Made by a program: the position numbers and the translations under genes. Under the pieces are notes generated by a model that ran no database searches, was not told the origin of the DNA, and saw only the letters and a list, made by a program, of their open reading frames with translations. DNA of 20,767 bases from SLLW01 sp964388615 (GTDB lineage: Bacteria > Bacteroidota > Rhodothermia > Balneolales > Natronogracilivirgulaceae): positions 1-20,767 of the forward strand of contig CAYMBG010000046.1 of assembly GCA_964388615.1 (NCBI GenBank), given 5' to 3'. Below, in pieces: positions 1 to 7,033 of the stretch (position 1 is the first letter of the stretch; every line of letters begins with the position of its first letter).

Positions 1-100
1 TCGCCCTATTTTTTTTATGCCCATCAACAGTAACGGCCTTCCAAAAGAATCCCGCATCTGTGCATGTTGATCAAACATCATCAAAATTGCAGCATCTGCT

Positions 101-108
101 TATCTTTG
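101..108 (+). promoter_or_regulatory. Candidate Bacteroidota-type -7 element upstream of the partner-switching operon
   Basis: TATCTTTG matches the TAnnTTTG -7 consensus of Bacteroidota housekeeping promoters. It would give a leader of about 150 nt before the STAS ATG at 267. No TTG box sits at the expected 19-21 nt upstream; the nearest are at 87-89 and 67-69. A sigma70-like pair (TTGCAT 140-145, TATATA 165-170, 19-nt spacer) is a weaker alternative. The rest of 1-266 holds no gene I can support. The T-run at 9-16 could be the tail of a terminator of a gene to the left, but its stem would be outside the window. Confidence 0.25.
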
Positions 109-266
109 ATTGAATGCCATTTCGTTTTTTTAAACACCCTTGCATCTTTTTTTCTTACCATTCGTATATAAAAGACCCGGCAATCGAAAGGGCGGATTGA
201 TTTGTTATCAAAAATGTGTATGCTTTCCTATTACAACGGTCTCAAATTGTTACAAAATCAAATCCT

Positions 267-623
267 ATGAGCACATTCGAGGTAAAAAAACGATCCCATA
301 ATAATGTAGTCATATTGGAAATTTTCGGAGAGTTGGATGCCCATACGGCCCCCAGGCTTGAAGAGGAACTCCAGAAATTAATTCAAGAAGACTCTGTGCA
401 AATCATCATAAACGGATCCGGACTGGAATACATTTCAAGTGCCGGACTCGGTGTTTTTATGGCCTATATTGAGGATATACGCTCCCAGGGTGGCGATATT
501 AAAATCACGCAGTTAAAACCCAAAGTATACAATGTCTTCGACCTGCTCGGATTTCCTACACTCTACGATATTCTTGATACGGAAGACGATGCTTTTCAAC
601 GATTTGAAACCCGAACTGAATAA
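267..623 (+). CDS. STAS-domain anti-sigma factor antagonist (RsbV/SpoIIAA-like)
   Basis: This 118-residue protein is essentially one STAS domain. In partner-switching systems such proteins, when unphosphorylated, bind the HATPase anti-sigma kinase and free its target; phosphorylation on a conserved serine inactivates them. The motif G-L-E-Y-I-S-S-A-G-L-G (residues 52-62) is the phospho-acceptor loop, and by alignment to RsbV/SpoIIAA Ser58 is the likely site. The aspartate that often precedes it is serine here, a common variant. The ATG at 267 is chosen because the domain begins directly after it; a GTG at 216 would add 17 residues unlike the family. The kinase gene starts 11 nt downstream, so the three genes 267-2775 should be one operon. 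The family call is firm; the target is unknown. Confidence 0.9.
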   Translation: MSTFEVKKRSHNNVVILEIFGELDAHTAPRLEEELQKLIQEDSVQIIINGSGLEYISSAGLGVFMAYIEDIRSQGGDIKITQLKPKVYNVFDLLGFPTLYDILDTEDDAFQRFETRTE

Positions 624-634
624 ACCCCATTGTC

Positions 635-1054
635 GTGACCACCGTTACGGAACATACTATTCGTACCGTCGCTTCTACAAATGAACTGGGGCGAATACGG
701 GAATTCGTTGCCGGACACGCCCGTAAATTTGGGTTTGATGAGTCGGATATCAACGACATCCGGCTCGCAGTGGACGAGGCCTGTACCAACATTATCAAAC
801 ATGCCTATAAATGGCGTTCTGATAATGAAATAGCTATTCATATCACGGAAAAAGCAGACGAAATACTTATCTCCATCTTTGACAATGGCCGGCCTTTTGA
901 CCCAAAAGCTTACCAATTGCCCTCCACCCAGGATCAGTTGGAACAGAAAAAAAGAAGTGGATATGGTATCCTTTTGATACGTAAATTAATGGATCACGTA
1001 GAATACCGGAATCGGAGTTCCTACAACGAAATCCGAATGAGCAAAAAACGCTGA
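635..1054 (+). CDS. Anti-sigma regulatory kinase, HATPase_c fold (RsbW/SpoIIAB-like)
   Basis: This 139-residue cytoplasmic serine kinase has a GHKL/HATPase fold. The N-box carries E48 and N52 (D-E-A-C-T-N), the G1 box reads F-D-N-G-R-P-F-D (82-89), and the glycine-rich G2 box is at about 108-116 (S-G-Y-G-I). The family binds and inactivates a sigma factor or other target, and phosphorylates its STAS antagonist with ATP. The start is GTG at 635; no in-frame ATG exists before residue 135, and the domain begins close to this GTG. It lies 11 nt after the STAS gene and 8 nt before the phosphatase gene, the expected order of a partner-switching operon. No sigma factor gene follows, so the bound target cannot be named. 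Confidence 0.9.
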   Translation: MTTVTEHTIRTVASTNELGRIREFVAGHARKFGFDESDINDIRLAVDEACTNIIKHAYKWRSDNEIAIHITEKADEILISIFDNGRPFDPKAYQLPSTQDQLEQKKRSGYGILLIRKLMDHVEYRNRSSYNEIRMSKKR

Positions 1055-1062
1055 TCTGCGCA

Positions 1063-2775
1063 TTGGCCTTTCCCAATCACACATACGACGAGAACCAAAG
1101 CCGGTTTGACCTGCAGACTTTGCTCGACACCAGCCGTCTGCTCATTGAGTCGCATGATGTCGATTTTGTGCTGAACAACCTGCTGCTCATATCCATGGGA
1201 AAATTGATGGTTCACCGCGCCGGGATCCTTTGGTACTCACCACATGGCAACAGCTACAAACTCCTTAAAAAGAAGGGAAAAATTGACCTTCCCGAGTCGT
1301 TTACTTTACCTGGCAAACAATTCCGTGACAGGGACACGACCATATGCGAGGAACATGAATCACTCAAATTTCTTTGTGATTCCGGTATTCACCTGATCAT
1401 TCCCATAAAAAACAGCAGTCGCCATCTGGGGTTTTTGGCATTGGGAAAAAAAATGGGCAACCTTCCGATCAGCCGCCAAGAAGCCGGAATTCTGGAAAGT
1501 TTTGTCTTCATGTCAGGCATCGCCATCTCCAACTCCGAGCTGGTCGCTGAGCTAAAAACCACCAACCGCAAACTTGACTACAAAGTCCAGGAACTGCACA
1601 CCCTGTTTGACCTGAGCAAAGCCTTTAGCGCCTCATCTGACCGGGACGAAATCAAACGCCTTTTTAAATACACCCTATTGGGACAGATGTTTATACGGCA
1701 GTTTTTCCTGGTAATCTGCCGAAATAACCGACCTTTAAATGTTGCCAAAAGCGGTGTTAAACAGGACTTGAGCGAGGAGCACATGGAGATCCTCTTCAAC
1801 CTGGACAAGGATATCACCCGGGTGGATGAATACTTGAGCAAGGAGATCCCCTGTCTGAAATCATCCGGTATTCACGTGATCCTTAAGCTGCATAGCGAAG
1901 GAGGAGACCCTGCTATTATCGGACTCGGCAAAAGGGCCAATCGCAAAGACTTTGATCCCGAAGATTTCAACTTTCTTATCTCCCTGGGTAATCTTGCCCT
2001 GATGTCTATTCAGAAAACGTATCTCCTTGAGGATCAGATAGAGAAAGAGCGCATGGAAGAGGAGTTGCAAATTGCCCGATCAATTCAACAAAAACTGTTG
2101 CCGGATCATATTCCGGATATACCGGAATTGCAAATTGCTGCCCGAAATGTCCCCTCTTATCAAGTTGGCGGCGACTATTTTGACCTGATAGCAGATGATC
2201 AAGGAAAACTTACAACGGCAATCGCCGATGTCACCGGAAAGGGTGTACCGGCTTCTCTTCTGGTTGCCAACCTCCAAGCGGTACTGCACATCTTACAGCC
2301 ATTTGATATTGGCCTGGTTGAAGCCACCGGACAAATGAACACCTTGATCCACCAGAACACGCCGAGTGATAAATTTATCAGCTTTTTCTGGGGTCTCTTT
2401 GAACCGCATTCCAAAAGGCTTCGGTATGTAAATGCCGGTCACAATCCTCCCATATTATTTCGTGAAGGGAAAGAACCAACTTTATTAACAGATGGCGGTG
2501 TTCTTTTGGGAGCTATGCCTACGTTGACTCCCTACACTGAGGGCCAAATAGTGCTACAAAGTGGTGACTTGCTGGTCATGTACACCGATGGGGCTACTGA
2601 AGCAATGAATGAGAAAGAAGAAGAGTACGGAGAGTCGCGCTTAACGGCCAAACTCATGGATATATGGGAACTTGACGCCAATACCATACTGGAAACCATC
2701 ATCTCCGACGTAGGAGTATTTTGTGGAGAGCAATTCTCGGACGACCTCACCCTGATCGTTATCAAAGTCCGTTAA
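1063..2775 (+). CDS. Tandem-GAF PP2C (SpoIIE/RsbU-type) serine phosphatase
   Basis: This 570-residue cytoplasmic phosphatase probably dephosphorylates the STAS protein at 267-623. Two GAF-like sensor domains (about 15-160 and 178-320) are each followed by a helical, coiled-coil-prone linker (160-178; 322-345). A SpoIIE-type PP2C domain occupies 355-570. Metal-binding signatures are intact: G-G-D-Y-F-D with D371, A-D-V-T-G-K-G with D389, Y-T-D-G with D509, and S-D-D-L-T-L with D560/D561. The start appears to be TTG at 1063: no ATG occurs until residue 45, which lies inside the first GAF domain. No membrane segment is seen, so the signal is likely a cytoplasmic ligand; its identity is not visible. 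The gene converges on the transglycosylase gene with only 13 nt between stop codons. Confidence 0.9.
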   Translation: MAFPNHTYDENQSRFDLQTLLDTSRLLIESHDVDFVLNNLLLISMGKLMVHRAGILWYSPHGNSYKLLKKKGKIDLPESFTLPGKQFRDRDTTICEEHESLKFLCDSGIHLIIPIKNSSRHLGFLALGKKMGNLPISRQEAGILESFVFMSGIAISNSELVAELKTTNRKLDYKVQELHTLFDLSKAFSASSDRDEIKRLFKYTLLGQMFIRQFFLVICRNNRPLNVAKSGVKQDLSEEHMEILFNLDKDITRVDEYLSKEIPCLKSSGIHVILKLHSEGGDPAIIGLGKRANRKDFDPEDFNFLISLGNLALMSIQKTYLLEDQIEKERMEEELQIARSIQQKLLPDHIPDIPELQIAARNVPSYQVGGDYFDLIADDQGKLTTAIADVTGKGVPASLLVANLQAVLHILQPFDIGLVEATGQMNTLIHQNTPSDKFISFFWGLFEPHSKRLRYVNAGHNPPILFREGKEPTLLTDGGVLLGAMPTLTPYTEGQIVLQSGDLLVMYTDGATEAMNEKEEEYGESRLTAKLMDIWELDANTILETIISDVGVFCGEQFSDDLTLIVIKVR

Positions 2776-2788
2776 ACAGTGTCACTGA

Positions 2789-4291
2789 TCAGGGATCGTT
2801 GAAGCCGATGATCTGATCCAGACCCTGCGAATCAAAATGGTCAGCCAACTCATAAATGGTATGGTATCTGCTGTAGCGATCCATTACGCTTTCTACATAA
2901 TTTACCGTCTCAATGCCCCTTTTAAAGCCATAGCGCGCATTCTGATAGTATTTGCGATTCATCAACTTAAGCAAAGCGTCCGCGATATTTTCCCACTCAT
3001 CCGGATCATTGCCCAACTGAGCGGCCAAATGACGGGCATCCGCAATATGACCCATGCCGACATTGTAACTTGCCAGTGCCATGGAGTATTGATTAAGCGA
3101 ATCCAGGTGGGAATATCGATTCAAGTGCTTTTGAAGATATCGAACCCCTTCACGAATATTGATTTCAGGATCGTATAACAAAGCCTCGTTCTGGACTTGC
3201 GAGAAGCGCGGGATTATTTGCATAAGTCCAACGGCTCCTGCCCAGCTTCGGGCATTGGGATTAAACTCCGACTCCTGCGCCATCACAGCTATCACCAGTT
3301 TCCAGTCGACTTCGGCGTCCTCCGCAATATCCTTGACTATGTCATCATAGGGTGATATGTAACCGGAATAGACGGTATCGTATGTACGGTCACGAAACCG
3401 GTCCACCTGACGCTCATCTTCAAAATACCGGCGTGTCAAAATGTTTAAAAATGCCGACCGGAGAACACGTCCGTCCGATTCCCGGATACGGAAATGATCC
3501 TCCATGAAATCATCCGCTTTCTGCTTTAATTCAGGGGCATTTTTGCGTAAAGCCCATGCCACCGTATCCCTTTCGGATACCACAAGGCTGGAAGCTATAC
3601 CATCAATATAGTTTGCCGAAACCTGAAAAAGATTGTCATCCGCCATGGTCGCTTCGTATTCACCATCAGCCACCGATAACATAATGGCTTCGGTATTCCA
3701 ATCCTCATCAACCAAGGAAATGTCTATGTCATACCCTTCTTCCTGAAGAGCCCGAAGCGTAGTGTGATAAGAGCTGTTGTTGCGAACAGTGATGGTGTAA
3801 TCTTCCAGCATGGAAATATTATCGAGCGAAGAAGCCGTATCACGGTGAACTACCACCTGATTGACAAAATTATAGGGCCTGGAGAAAGCCACATGGGGAA
3901 TCCGATCCTGCGTAATCGCGAAGTTGCCAGCTATCAAGTCCCCCTTACCCTGGTTCAACATCTCTATCGGGTCGTCACCAGCCCGGATCAAAATCACATC
4001 CACCTTCAAATCATGTTTATCGGCAAAACGAGAAACCAGTTCAAACTCAAACCCCCGATCCGTACCTCTGTGCAAGAAATAGAAGCTAGAGCTGTAACGG
4101 GTAATCATCCGGATTGATCCACGTTCCTTTATCTCGTCAAAATCAAAGGAAACAGGTTCAGGGTACTCCAACTGCACATACTCCGTGCTGTCGGTCTCAA
4201 CACAGGAGAGGGTACCAAAGGAGAACAGAACAAGTAATCCGACCCCTGCTTTTTTAGATATGATGGATTGGTATGTAGATTTTTGCACCAT
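2789..4291 (-). CDS. mltF: MltF-like lytic transglycosylase lipoprotein (SBP_bac_3 + SLT)
   Basis: This roughly 500-residue enzyme would cleave peptidoglycan glycan strands, forming 1,6-anhydro-MurNAc ends, while anchored by lipid in the periplasm. Numbered from the upstream ATG (4324), residues about 65-275 form a periplasmic solute-binding fold (SBP_bac_3) and about 325-440 an SLT domain. The SLT domain shows catalytic E351 in A-Q-E-S-E-F, G-L-M-Q-I-I-P, and A-S-Y-N-V-G. I prefer the second ATG (4291) because it gives a typical lipoprotein signal: a lysine-containing n-region, a hydrophobic core, then T-L-S-C, with the lipidated Cys 30 residues from that start. The lipobox is not the strict L-A-G-C form. 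The length matches E. coli MltF (about 518 residues). The ligand of the binding domain is unknown; no amino-acid ligand should be assumed. Confidence 0.88.
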   Translation of the reverse strand: MVQKSTYQSIISKKAGVGLLVLFSFGTLSCVETDSTEYVQLEYPEPVSFDFDEIKERGSIRMITRYSSSFYFLHRGTDRGFEFELVSRFADKHDLKVDVILIRAGDDPIEMLNQGKGDLIAGNFAITQDRIPHVAFSRPYNFVNQVVVHRDTASSLDNISMLEDYTITVRNNSSYHTTLRALQEEGYDIDISLVDEDWNTEAIMLSVADGEYEATMADDNLFQVSANYIDGIASSLVVSERDTVAWALRKNAPELKQKADDFMEDHFRIRESDGRVLRSAFLNILTRRYFEDERQVDRFRDRTYDTVYSGYISPYDDIVKDIAEDAEVDWKLVIAVMAQESEFNPNARSWAGAVGLMQIIPRFSQVQNEALLYDPEINIREGVRYLQKHLNRYSHLDSLNQYSMALASYNVGMGHIADARHLAAQLGNDPDEWENIADALLKLMNRKYYQNARYGFKRGIETVNYVESVMDRYSRYHTIYELADHFDSQGLDQIIGFNDP

Positions 4292-4528
4292 ATGACTTCT
4301 GGTATGTGCCGTACACGGTTTCATAGATTGCTTAAGATGTTGGACCGTATACGAAATTATTCCATTTCTTTATTATTTCTTTCAACACCAAAAACAACGT
4401 GATAGTTTGCTCTAATCTCTGATTTAAAAGAAAGATACGTGAATTTTTTATTCGATGAAGTTAGATAACATTAATTAATAGCGCTTCCATGATTAATACT
4501 ATATAACACCATCTGGTACTATTATTGG

Positions 4529-4562
4529 CAAATCTAATTCCTGTTTAATTAAAAAAGCCAAA
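4529..4562 (-). promoter_or_regulatory. Candidate promoter for the mltF-like gene
   Basis: Read on the minus strand, TTTG (4562-4559) is followed after 22 nt by TAGATTTG (4536-4529), a full match to the Bacteroidota -7 element TAnnTTTG. The spacer is slightly longer than the usual 19-21 nt. The leader would be about 200 nt or more. The surrounding gap (4325-4574) is strongly AT-rich compared with the genes and contains no ORF I can support. Confidence 0.25.
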
Positions 4563-4575
4563 TTTGCACTTTTTT
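4551..4575 (-). terminator. Possible AT-rich terminator hairpin after the DMT transporter
   Basis: AAAAAAG (4551-4557) and CTTTTTT (4569-4575) are perfect inverted arms enclosing the palindrome CAAATTTG. The element overlaps the first base of the transporter stop codon on the minus strand and ends in a T-run on either strand. The stem is GC-poor and therefore weak. It also overlaps the TTTG box of the candidate promoter at 4529-4562, so both roles may not be real. Confidence 0.25.
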
Positions 4576-5498
4576 CAGGACCGTTTCCTGGCCATCCATG
4601 CCAGGAAAATTCCGGTCATGATAATAGCCATAGCGGGAAATGTGGTTAGAGGTGGAATCTCAGAAAAAATGAACCAAGCCAGAAATGTGGCAAAAACCGG
4701 TTCTGTGAGGATCAGTGTAGAAAGCAGGGTTGGAGCGACAAACTTCACCGCGTAATTCATGGAACCATGGCCAATAATCTGCGGACCCACAGCCAGCGCC
4801 ATACCGGCAATCCACACAACCGGGTCGACCTGGAAACTGCTGCCTGCAATAATTGCCGCCAAAAGGCATGTGATTCCGGTGGCTCCATAAACACGGAAAA
4901 CATAATTAATCCAGTCCGACTTTTGTCGCAACTGCTGACTGATAAGAAAATAGAAGGCAAATAAAAGTGCCGCTATGACGGCATACAGATCACCCAGCAA
5001 TGGTTGCTCAAAAAAAGTCTCCGAAGTGGCGTCGGAATAGCCCAAAAGCACAGACCCGGAGAAAGCAACGAGAACCCCCAGCCAGACCATGGGTGGAAAC
5101 AATCGTTTGAAAAGCCCTGCTTCGATAACTATTAAAATCACCGGATGGATTGTTACTAATATCGAAGCAGATGCGATAGTCGTATTTTGAAGTGCAAGAA
5201 TCCAGAAGATAAAATGAAGCCCAAGCAGCAACCCGCCAACAGAAGCGATCAGATTATCCCGAAAATCAAAAAAAGTCGTTGCCTTCGATGAGCGAAACCA
5301 CCAGAAAGGGAGCAGGATCAGAGCCGCGGTCATCGTCCGAATCGCAGCAAATGCAAATGGATCCGTATCGCCTGCTGTCCTGACAAGGATCGGGGCAAAA
5401 GCGAACATCACCATGCCGGCTGTCAACATTGCTACTACACGAGGCGGCACCTGAACAAGTTGCCTGCCCTGTCCCTGCTCTCCGGTCGTTGAACTCAT
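4575..5498 (-). CDS. DMT-superfamily (EamA) permease, copy 1
   Basis: This 307-residue inner-membrane protein is built of about ten hydrophobic helices in two homologous EamA repeats (roughly residues 20-150 and 165-300). This is the standard 10-TM drug/metabolite transporter layout. Such proteins usually export amino acids, metabolites or nucleotide derivatives; the substrate cannot be read from sequence. Supporting features are the N-terminal repeat with P-I-L-V-R near residue 36 and the C-terminal segment with L-T-E-P-V-F-A (about residues 264-270), typical of the second repeat. It starts with ATG, 9 nt after the DUF4293 gene, so the two should be co-transcribed. A second EamA protein is encoded divergently at 6058-6966; the two are clearly not recent duplicates. 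Confidence 0.88.
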   Translation of the reverse strand: MSSTTGEQGQGRQLVQVPPRVVAMLTAGMVMFAFAPILVRTAGDTDPFAFAAIRTMTAALILLPFWWFRSSKATTFFDFRDNLIASVGGLLLGLHFIFWILALQNTTIASASILVTIHPVILIVIEAGLFKRLFPPMVWLGVLVAFSGSVLLGYSDATSETFFEQPLLGDLYAVIAALLFAFYFLISQQLRQKSDWINYVFRVYGATGITCLLAAIIAGSSFQVDPVVWIAGMALAVGPQIIGHGSMNYAVKFVAPTLLSTLILTEPVFATFLAWFIFSEIPPLTTFPAMAIIMTGIFLAWMARKRS

Positions 5499-5507
5499 AA
5501 CAAACCG

Positions 5508-5915
5508 TTATCGAATGCGGTCCATGGAGCGAACCAGTTTTTCATCCTTATCAATGTAGTGCAGTGCCAGATACTGCAATAGGACACCAAGCACGAGAAG
5601 CCCGACCGACAACGCTTCGGTCAACAAATGCAACCCAATCCGTCCCACGGTAAAAAAAACACCGACCGCCATACCGATCGCAATGACTTGAAAAATCATG
5701 CTTCGCTGAACCCATCTGATCTGGTTATGCCGGTCGCGAAAAAGCGAGATCGTATACAGACTAAGCGCTGCCGAAAAAAAAAGAGCCGCTATCAGTCCGT
5801 TGCTGAGCCAACCACTCGGATCAAGCATAGCATGGGGAAACATGGGTGTAAACACAAAGCCGGCGTTTACCGGGAGTACAAGAAATAGAAAAAGTGTTTG
5901 AATCCGTTGTATCAC
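5508..5915 (-). CDS. DUF4293 family small membrane protein
   Basis: This 135-residue integral membrane protein has about four hydrophobic segments. It opens with M-I-Q-R-I-Q-T and closes with D-E-K-L-V-R-S-M-D-R-I-R, the two terminal signatures I associate with DUF4293, a family of unknown function found mainly in Bacteroidota. The start codon is GTG (5915); the conserved N-terminus supports it. The protein presumably sits in the inner membrane with a charged cytoplasmic tail. It is the first gene of a two-gene unit with the DMT permease (9-nt gap), which suggests co-expression but does not prove a shared function. Confidence 0.8.
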   Translation of the reverse strand: MIQRIQTLFLFLVLPVNAGFVFTPMFPHAMLDPSGWLSNGLIAALFFSAALSLYTISLFRDRHNQIRWVQRSMIFQVIAIGMAVGVFFTVGRIGLHLLTEALSVGLLVLGVLLQYLALHYIDKDEKLVRSMDRIR

Positions 5916-5988
5916 GATATTGATATTTTTTATAACCGGTCGTCATGAAGCCTGGAGCATCGAAACCGATTACACAGTGCTAATTTCA

Positions 5989-5996
5989 TATATTTG
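5989..5996 (+). promoter_or_regulatory. Candidate -7 element for the plus-strand DMT permease
   Basis: TATATTTG is an exact TAnnTTTG match, about 60 nt before the ATG at 6058, in the 142-nt divergent gap between the DUF4293 gene and the permease. No TTG -33 box lies at the usual distance. A TATAAT hexamer at 6004-6009 is a second candidate, also without a clear -35 partner. I see no matching element for the minus-strand operon in this gap. Confidence 0.3.
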
Positions 5997-6057
5997 GTAA
6001 TCGTATAATATACAAAATTTCGATATCATTGGCTTTCACCCATTTTACGGATCGTTT

Positions 6058-6966
6058 ATGAGCAGTCAGCAATCAGGGCGAAACTACGCCGAATTATACC
6101 TACTTATGATTGTAATGGTATGGGCCTTGAATTTTTCGGTTGTGAAATACAGTTTGGCAGAAATCGACCCGCTCTCTTTCAATGCTTTTCGTTTTTTCCT
6201 TGCAATTGCTTTGATGTGGATTGTCGTTTGGGTTCGCGGACTGAAAATACGTATCGAGCGCGGAGATCTCGGCAAAGTAGCACTGCTTGGTCTTTTGGGA
6301 AACCTGATGTACCAGATGTTGTTCATTATTGGTATCGACCGGACCTTCGCCTCCAATGCGGCGGTCATGCTGGGTATGATACCGGTCTGGATTGCCATAC
6401 TTTCGCACCTGTTTACCTCCGAAAAAATGGGAAGGCCGCAGGTTATCGGGGTTTCAGCCGCTTTCATTGGTGTTGCCCTCATTTCCGGCGGCGGTGAGAG
6501 CGGGTTTTCTCTACAGTCGGAGACAATCGCCGGTGACCTTATTATTGTTTGTGCTGCAATGGTATTTGCTATTTATACGCTTCTCTCGAGATCCATGCTC
6601 CAAAAATACTCCCCGCTCACCCTTGCTACCATGGTAATGACTTTCGGGGGATCGCTGCTGATTATCGTGGCTATCCCTTCCTTATTGCAACTTGACTTCC
6701 GGTCTATCTCTGTCGCCTCATATGGCGGTGCCGCTTACAGCGGACTGTTTGCAATCGGTTTGGCCTATCTGGTGTGGAATTTTGGAATACGCAATGTCGG
6801 TGCCGTACGTACGTCCACTTTTCAAAACCTTGTGCCGGCCCTTGGCGTGCTGTTCGGGCTCGTTTTTTTGGGTGAAAAACTCCACGTTTTACAGTATCTT
6901 GGGTGTTTATGTGCCATAGTCGGTATCCAGTTCACCCGGATGCCGATAAAAAACCGGTCCAGATAA
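6058..6966 (+). CDS. DMT-superfamily (EamA) permease, copy 2
   Basis: This 302-residue inner-membrane protein has two EamA repeats (about 12-145 and 160-295) and about ten TM helices. The first repeat carries N-F-S-V-V-K-Y near residue 25 and R-T-F-A-S-N-A-A-V near residue 96. The second repeat carries G-L-A-Y-L-V-W-N-F-G and ends with the typical L-G-E-K-L segment and a hydrophobic final helix. The probable role is metabolite export or exchange; the substrate is unknown. It starts at ATG with no Shine-Dalgarno. It is divergent from the DUF4293/DMT unit and ends 67 nt before the polysaccharide exporter gene, so read-through into that locus is possible. Confidence 0.88.
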   Translation: MSSQQSGRNYAELYLLMIVMVWALNFSVVKYSLAEIDPLSFNAFRFFLAIALMWIVVWVRGLKIRIERGDLGKVALLGLLGNLMYQMLFIIGIDRTFASNAAVMLGMIPVWIAILSHLFTSEKMGRPQVIGVSAAFIGVALISGGGESGFSLQSETIAGDLIIVCAAMVFAIYTLLSRSMLQKYSPLTLATMVMTFGGSLLIIVAIPSLLQLDFRSISVASYGGAAYSGLFAIGLAYLVWNFGIRNVGAVRTSTFQNLVPALGVLFGLVFLGEKLHVLQYLGCLCAIVGIQFTRMPIKNRSR

Positions 6967-7033
6967 CATTCTTCTACAAATCACTCCTAAATCAGATCCG
7001 GATATTCATTTAAAAACCGGATACCAGTGCACT

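Noticed and set aside
67..74. TTGATCAA palindrome upstream of the partner-switching operon
   Set aside because: An 8-bp palindrome alone in AT-rich DNA is expected by chance and no second copy was seen.
2777..2787. CAGTGTCACTG dyad between convergent stop codons
   Set aside because: The arms are separated by one base and there is no T-run, so it cannot form a normal terminator hairpin; likely chance.
6996..7023. CCGGATA direct repeat / ATCCGG...CCGGAT inverted repeat upstream of the SLBB gene
   Set aside because: The repeat is only 6-7 bp and CCGG is very common in this sequence, so chance is a sufficient explanation.
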